Shown here: positions 4,160-7,055 of the stretch, one piece after another
How the letters are laid out: the number at the start of each line of letters is the position of its first letter
How positions within the stretch are numbered: the first letter of the stretch is position 1
NCBI GenBank assembly: GCA_002708345.1
Contig: PANG01000059.1
Span: forward strand, 6,398-13,452
Source: Planctomycetaceae bacterium
Lineage (GTDB): Bacteria > Planctomycetota > Planctomycetia > Pirellulales > Pirellulaceae
Direction: 5' to 3'
DNA: 7,055 bases
The notes under the pieces: model-generated
The model's database searches: none
Seen by the model: only the letters and a program-made list of their open reading frames with translations
What the model was told of the DNA's origin: nothing
Program-made: the position numbers and the translations under genes

Positions 4160-5791
4160 ATGAGCGAGAATGAACAGGAAGCACCTCCGGTCAAAGAAAA
4201 AAAACGTCCTTTTTCTCGCTCGGTAATGGTGATCCTGCTTGCCTGGTTGGCCGCCGTGATCGCGATTCACAACTGGCCCGGCCTGGACCATGCCACGATG
4301 AACGTATTTCGTGTGGCAGCCACGTTGCTCTCCTTGATTGCACTGACATTGTGGTTCCTGTTTGCCAGCAGGGCCTCGCTCAAACGGCGCCTGCTGGCAG
4401 TCCTGTGTTCCCTTGCCGTGCTCTTCGGTTTCTTTTCCTCGGTCAAGATCATCAGCACGGACGGGGACTTGATCCCCCGGGTGGTCTGGCGATGGACTCC
4501 CACCCATGACACGACCCTGGCTGCGGCCAAACGCATCACTTCAACCATCAACATTGACCTTAGAACGGAATCCCCAGGCGACTTCCCTGGCTTTCTTGGC
4601 CCCCAGCGTTCCGGCTCCATTGAGAATCTCAGCTGGAATTCCGGCTGGCAGGATCAACCCGCTCCGCGCCGCCTCTGGACCCAGCTGATCGGGGCAGGCT
4701 GGTCGGGTTTCTCAGCCCGCAATGGCCATGCCATCACGATGCAGCAACGGGGAGAGAACGAGATTGTCAGCTGCCACGACATCCAGACGGGCGAGATCAT
4801 CTGGAGTAACTCGATCCAGGCACGCCACGAGACCATTTTTGGCGGCATCGGTCCTCGCAGCACCCCGACTATTTCAAACGGCCGTGTCTACTGCCTGGGG
4901 GCCACCGCGATCCTGCGTTGCCTCGACGGCAGCAGCGGTAACGTGCTCTGGGAGAAAGACCTGCTGGCGCTGACCGGCAGCACGCCTGCCCAGGACATCA
5001 AGACAATCGCCTGGGGCCGCAGCAGCTCCCCGCTGGTTGTTGACGAGCTGGTGATTATCCCCCTGGGAGGTCCTCCGGCCGGTCCTCACGTCTCGCTGCT
5101 GGCCCTGGACGCCACCAGCGGCGAAGAACGCTGGCAAAGCGGGGACCGGCAGGCGAGCTATGCTTCCCCGTCCCTGGTTGAGCTGGGGGGTGAAAAACAG
5201 GTCGTGATTGTCAGTGCCGATCTTGTCAGCGGACACCGACTGGAGGATGGGAAACAGCTTTGGACCTACAGCTGGCCTGGCAGCAGCAGTGGCAGTGCCA
5301 GTGTTTCCCAGGCGGCCACGCTGGGAAACAACCGTCTGCTGCTTTCCAAGGGATACGGGGAGGGAGCTGCAGTGATCGAGGTTTGTCGCACGGCCGGTGA
5401 GGGGACCGATTTCGAGACTGAAACCATCTGGACGAGCAAGCAGGTGCTCAAGACAAAGTTCACCAACGTGGCAGTCAAGGACGGTTTTGCCTATGGCCTT
5501 TCTGACGGCATCCTGGAGTGTGTCGACCTCTCAAGCGGCATCCGCCGCTGGAAGAAGGGGCGACTCGGTCACGGCCAGCTTCTGCGACTGGCCGATGTAC
5601 TGATGGTCCTGGCCGAGGACGGGATGGTCTGGCAGATCGCCACGAACCCGGAAAAATACCAGGTGCTGGGCAGGTTCCCGGCAGTCGAAGGAAAGTGCTG
5701 GGCCACGCTCTGCCTCTACGATAACCTGCTTCTTGTCCGTGCCGAGGAGGAGGCAGCCTGCTACGAGTTGCCCCTCACTCGCTCTCACTAA
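4160..5791 (+). CDS. Membrane-anchored PQQ-like beta-propeller protein
   Basis: The 543-residue protein has a charged cytoplasmic N-terminus (1-20) and three hydrophobic segments at about 21-38, 49-71 and 76-98. A large domain from about 140 to the end is predicted to lie outside the cytoplasm. That domain opens with DFPGFLGPQRSG (141-152), a motif common before PQQ-like propellers. It contains repeats of the form (hydrophobic)-x-(C/A)-x-D-x-x-(S/T)-G-x-x-x-W: SCHDIQTGEIIW (204-215), RCLDGSSGNVLW (253-264), ALDATSGEERW (315-325), a variant ending GKQLW (364-368) and ECVDLSSGIRRW (453-464). At least five blades are therefore visible. Such folds serve as PQQ dehydrogenases or, without cofactor, as BamB-like scaffolds. 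I see no clear PQQ or calcium ligands and no dehydrogenase motif, so a scaffolding or binding role is at least as likely. The ATG at 4160 follows AGGTGA at 4151-4156. The last 17 bases overlap the convergent acyltransferase gene. Confidence 0.88.
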   Translation: MSENEQEAPPVKEKKRPFSRSVMVILLAWLAAVIAIHNWPGLDHATMNVFRVAATLLSLIALTLWFLFASRASLKRRLLAVLCSLAVLFGFFSSVKIISTDGDLIPRVVWRWTPTHDTTLAAAKRITSTINIDLRTESPGDFPGFLGPQRSGSIENLSWNSGWQDQPAPRRLWTQLIGAGWSGFSARNGHAITMQQRGENEIVSCHDIQTGEIIWSNSIQARHETIFGGIGPRSTPTISNGRVYCLGATAILRCLDGSSGNVLWEKDLLALTGSTPAQDIKTIAWGRSSSPLVVDELVIIPLGGPPAGPHVSLLALDATSGEERWQSGDRQASYASPSLVELGGEKQVVIVSADLVSGHRLEDGKQLWTYSWPGSSSGSASVSQAATLGNNRLLLSKGYGEGAAVIEVCRTAGEGTDFETETIWTSKQVLKTKFTNVAVKDGFAYGLSDGILECVDLSSGIRRWKKGRLGHGQLLRLADVLMVLAEDGMVWQIATNPEKYQVLGRFPAVEGKCWATLCLYDNLLLVRAEEEAACYELPLTRSH

Positions 5792-6920
5792 CCCCCTGCT
5801 CCAGGAGCCAGTCCTCCAGGATCAGATGCTGGATGGTCGGTGCTCGCAACAGCGCCGTTCGTTCCGGCAGGACTTTCTTTAGCCAGGGACGCTGTGCCAC
5901 GGCCGAGAGCAGCCGCATCCCCAGGTTACTTTCGTTATGGGTCTCGACATTGGCAGAAAGCCGCTGGTAGGTGGAAGGAATGATATTCGGCCCAGGGCCA
6001 ATATGAATCACTGTCTCCACACCCATCTTGAGCGTCTCGTAAACCGCTTCCCAGAGTCGCTGCGGATGATCCACCCAGCGATGCAGCAGGTCGCGGCAGT
6101 TACTTTCTCCATAGTCCAGCCCTCCACTGACCAGCGAGAGCACCGGGAAAGAGGGTGCGGTGATTCCGCTTTCCAGGGTAAGCATTGTCTGCGCCGCTCG
6201 GTTGGGGATATTCCTCTGCCACATGATCGGGCTGTGCAGCGGCGGCCAGCGGTCCTTGTTCTTGCGAAGCACGACCTGGCGAGGTTTTTCCTCACAGAGC
6301 AGGTCTCGCAGTCGCTCAAGCGAATCCGCCTGGCCCATCAACAGAAGCGTGTTGGGAGCCAGTTCCGCCGAGATCCCCACCACCCCCTTTCCCTGCTGGT
6401 TAATCGCCAGCAGGCCGCGGTCGACCGACTCACGATCAATGGACTCGGTACGGGAAAAGAGAACTCCCAGGGTGACATCCTCGGCCAGGGCGACGCAGTC
6501 CTCTGCCAGCAGCAGCGGGACGCTCAGCGCATCGCCAAAGGAAAAAACTCCTGCAGCAACCAGGGCCGTTATTTCCCCCAGGCTATAGCCAAAACCAAGC
6601 TGGCACTGCTGGTAATCCACCTCGAACTCCTCCTGCAGGATTTCCAGCTGGGCAAGCTCCATCGTCATCACCAGGGCCACCGCTTCAGCGTAGCTTTCCA
6701 GTGTTGTCTCGCGACCGCTGTTGACCTGACCAACCAGGTCGACCGGGCGAGAGAGCAGCTCCGAGGCGATCTGGCTGCCCTCCTTGAGCCAGCGGGCCAC
6801 GCGGGGGCCATAACGCTCATGCTCAAGCAGTTCCTGGCTCCGTCCGAGGTTCCGGACGTTGTAACCACGCAGCGCCAACGCCGTGTTACCAAGACCATCT
6901 CGTAATTGATCAACATCCAT
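5775..6920 (-). CDS. FabD-like acyltransferase domain protein, divergent
   Basis: This protein of 381 residues has the fold signatures of ACP S-malonyltransferase, which in fatty acid synthesis moves malonyl from CoA to acyl carrier protein. The nucleophile elbow is G111-Y112-S113-L114-G115-E116, where FabD has GHSLGE. A catalytic His is present at 229 (PPLHSPIM), 116 residues later, close to the 109 between Ser92 and His201 of E. coli FabD. A late HIGPGPN motif is at 306-312. Three things differ. The N-terminal PGQG motif, which shapes the oxyanion hole, is replaced by RGYN at 18-21. The residue aligned with the malonyl-carboxylate-binding Arg117 appears to be a leucine near 137-138 (ALSVPLLLAED). 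About 50 extra residues follow the domain. No acpP, fabG or fabH neighbours are present. It is probably a paralogue with another acyl substrate or a non-catalytic role. The ATG at 6920 has only a weak AGGCG upstream, so the start is less sure than the fold. Confidence 0.8.
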   Translation of the reverse strand: MDVDQLRDGLGNTALALRGYNVRNLGRSQELLEHERYGPRVARWLKEGSQIASELLSRPVDLVGQVNSGRETTLESYAEAVALVMTMELAQLEILQEEFEVDYQQCQLGFGYSLGEITALVAAGVFSFGDALSVPLLLAEDCVALAEDVTLGVLFSRTESIDRESVDRGLLAINQQGKGVVGISAELAPNTLLLMGQADSLERLRDLLCEEKPRQVVLRKNKDRWPPLHSPIMWQRNIPNRAAQTMLTLESGITAPSFPVLSLVSGGLDYGESNCRDLLHRWVDHPQRLWEAVYETLKMGVETVIHIGPGPNIIPSTYQRLSANVETHNESNLGMRLLSAVAQRPWLKKVLPERTALLRAPTIQHLILEDWLLEQGVSESE

Positions 6921-7055
6921 GCGAACGCCTACCAGCGCGGGTTAGCTCTGCTGCGCCTCAGTGTATCGCCGCTGCCCTCTGGCCGGCAATCGCAACCGAT
7001 CCTGCAAGCACGCCTGTCCTGCTTGCTGCTGACCTTTGCCCCAAGTACAACGAAA
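6921..7055. other. Right-edge region without a supported gene
   Basis: All three reverse-strand frames and one forward frame are open for most of these 135 bases, but none has a recognisable protein sequence, start or ribosome binding site. A reverse-strand frame ends at a TAG about 12 bases before the acyltransferase ATG and could be the tail of an upstream gene, but nothing else supports it. No promoter is evident. Confidence 0.5.

Noticed and set aside
2931..4184. Longer 417-residue reading of the enolase-family gene starting at 4184
   Set aside because: The extra 43 residues have no family likeness, would overlap the divergent propeller gene and its promoter, and the MKIVDIEIHP start at 4055 matches the expected beginning of the fold.
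6921..7055. Possible tail of an upstream minus-strand gene
   Set aside because: More than one frame is open over so short a stretch and none gives a recognisable protein end.

Overview
The window looks like chromosomal DNA from a GC-rich bacterium, most probably a planctomycete. This is inference from protein style, since no taxon-defining gene is present. The clues are a Tat leader of the RRQFLEDSMLA type, a membrane-anchored PQQ-like beta-propeller protein opening with a DFPGFLGPQRSG-type motif, a divergent FabD-like acyltransferase carrying RGYN and GYSLGE motifs, and a stand-alone HicB-like ribbon-helix-helix protein. No insertion sequence, phage gene, CRISPR array or tRNA was seen, and the region reads as core genome.

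Layout from left to right. Positions 1-98 (minus) are the start of a Tat-exported protein that runs off the window. Positions 288-1616 (minus) encode HflX, a ribosome-associated GTPase, with a GTG start. A 431-base divergent intergenic region (1617-2047) holds a probable hflX promoter, three consecutive RNA hairpins and a perfect 14-bp palindrome. It leads into a 144-residue HicB-like protein at 2048-2482 (plus). RNase P RNA (rnpB) lies at about 2515-2925 on the minus strand, converging on the HicB-like gene. It sits directly downstream of an enolase-superfamily (mandelate racemase/muconate lactonizing type) enzyme at 2931-4055 (minus). A 104-base divergent promoter region separates that enzyme from a three-TM PQQ-like propeller protein at 4160-5791 (plus). 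The propeller gene overlaps tail to tail by 17 bases with a FabD-like acyltransferase at 5775-6920 (minus). The last 135 bases carry no gene I can support.

How the genes fit together. HflX and RNase P RNA are housekeeping functions in ribosome rescue and tRNA maturation. The enolase-superfamily enzyme is probably an acid-sugar dehydratase or racemase. The propeller protein and the acyltransferase-like protein look like lineage-specific conserved proteins without an obvious shared pathway. No operon of more than one protein gene is evident. The only tight same-strand pair is the enolase-family gene and rnpB, where the RNA begins about 5 bases after the stop codon.

The points most worth a second look are four. 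The acyltransferase keeps its Ser/His pair but lacks the malonyl-binding arginine. The leader of the HicB-like gene is structured and contains a palindrome. The rnpB gene packs tightly against, and probably has its promoter inside, the enolase-family gene. RNase P RNA carries an extra hairpin between P2 and P4. I see no clearly new multi-gene system.
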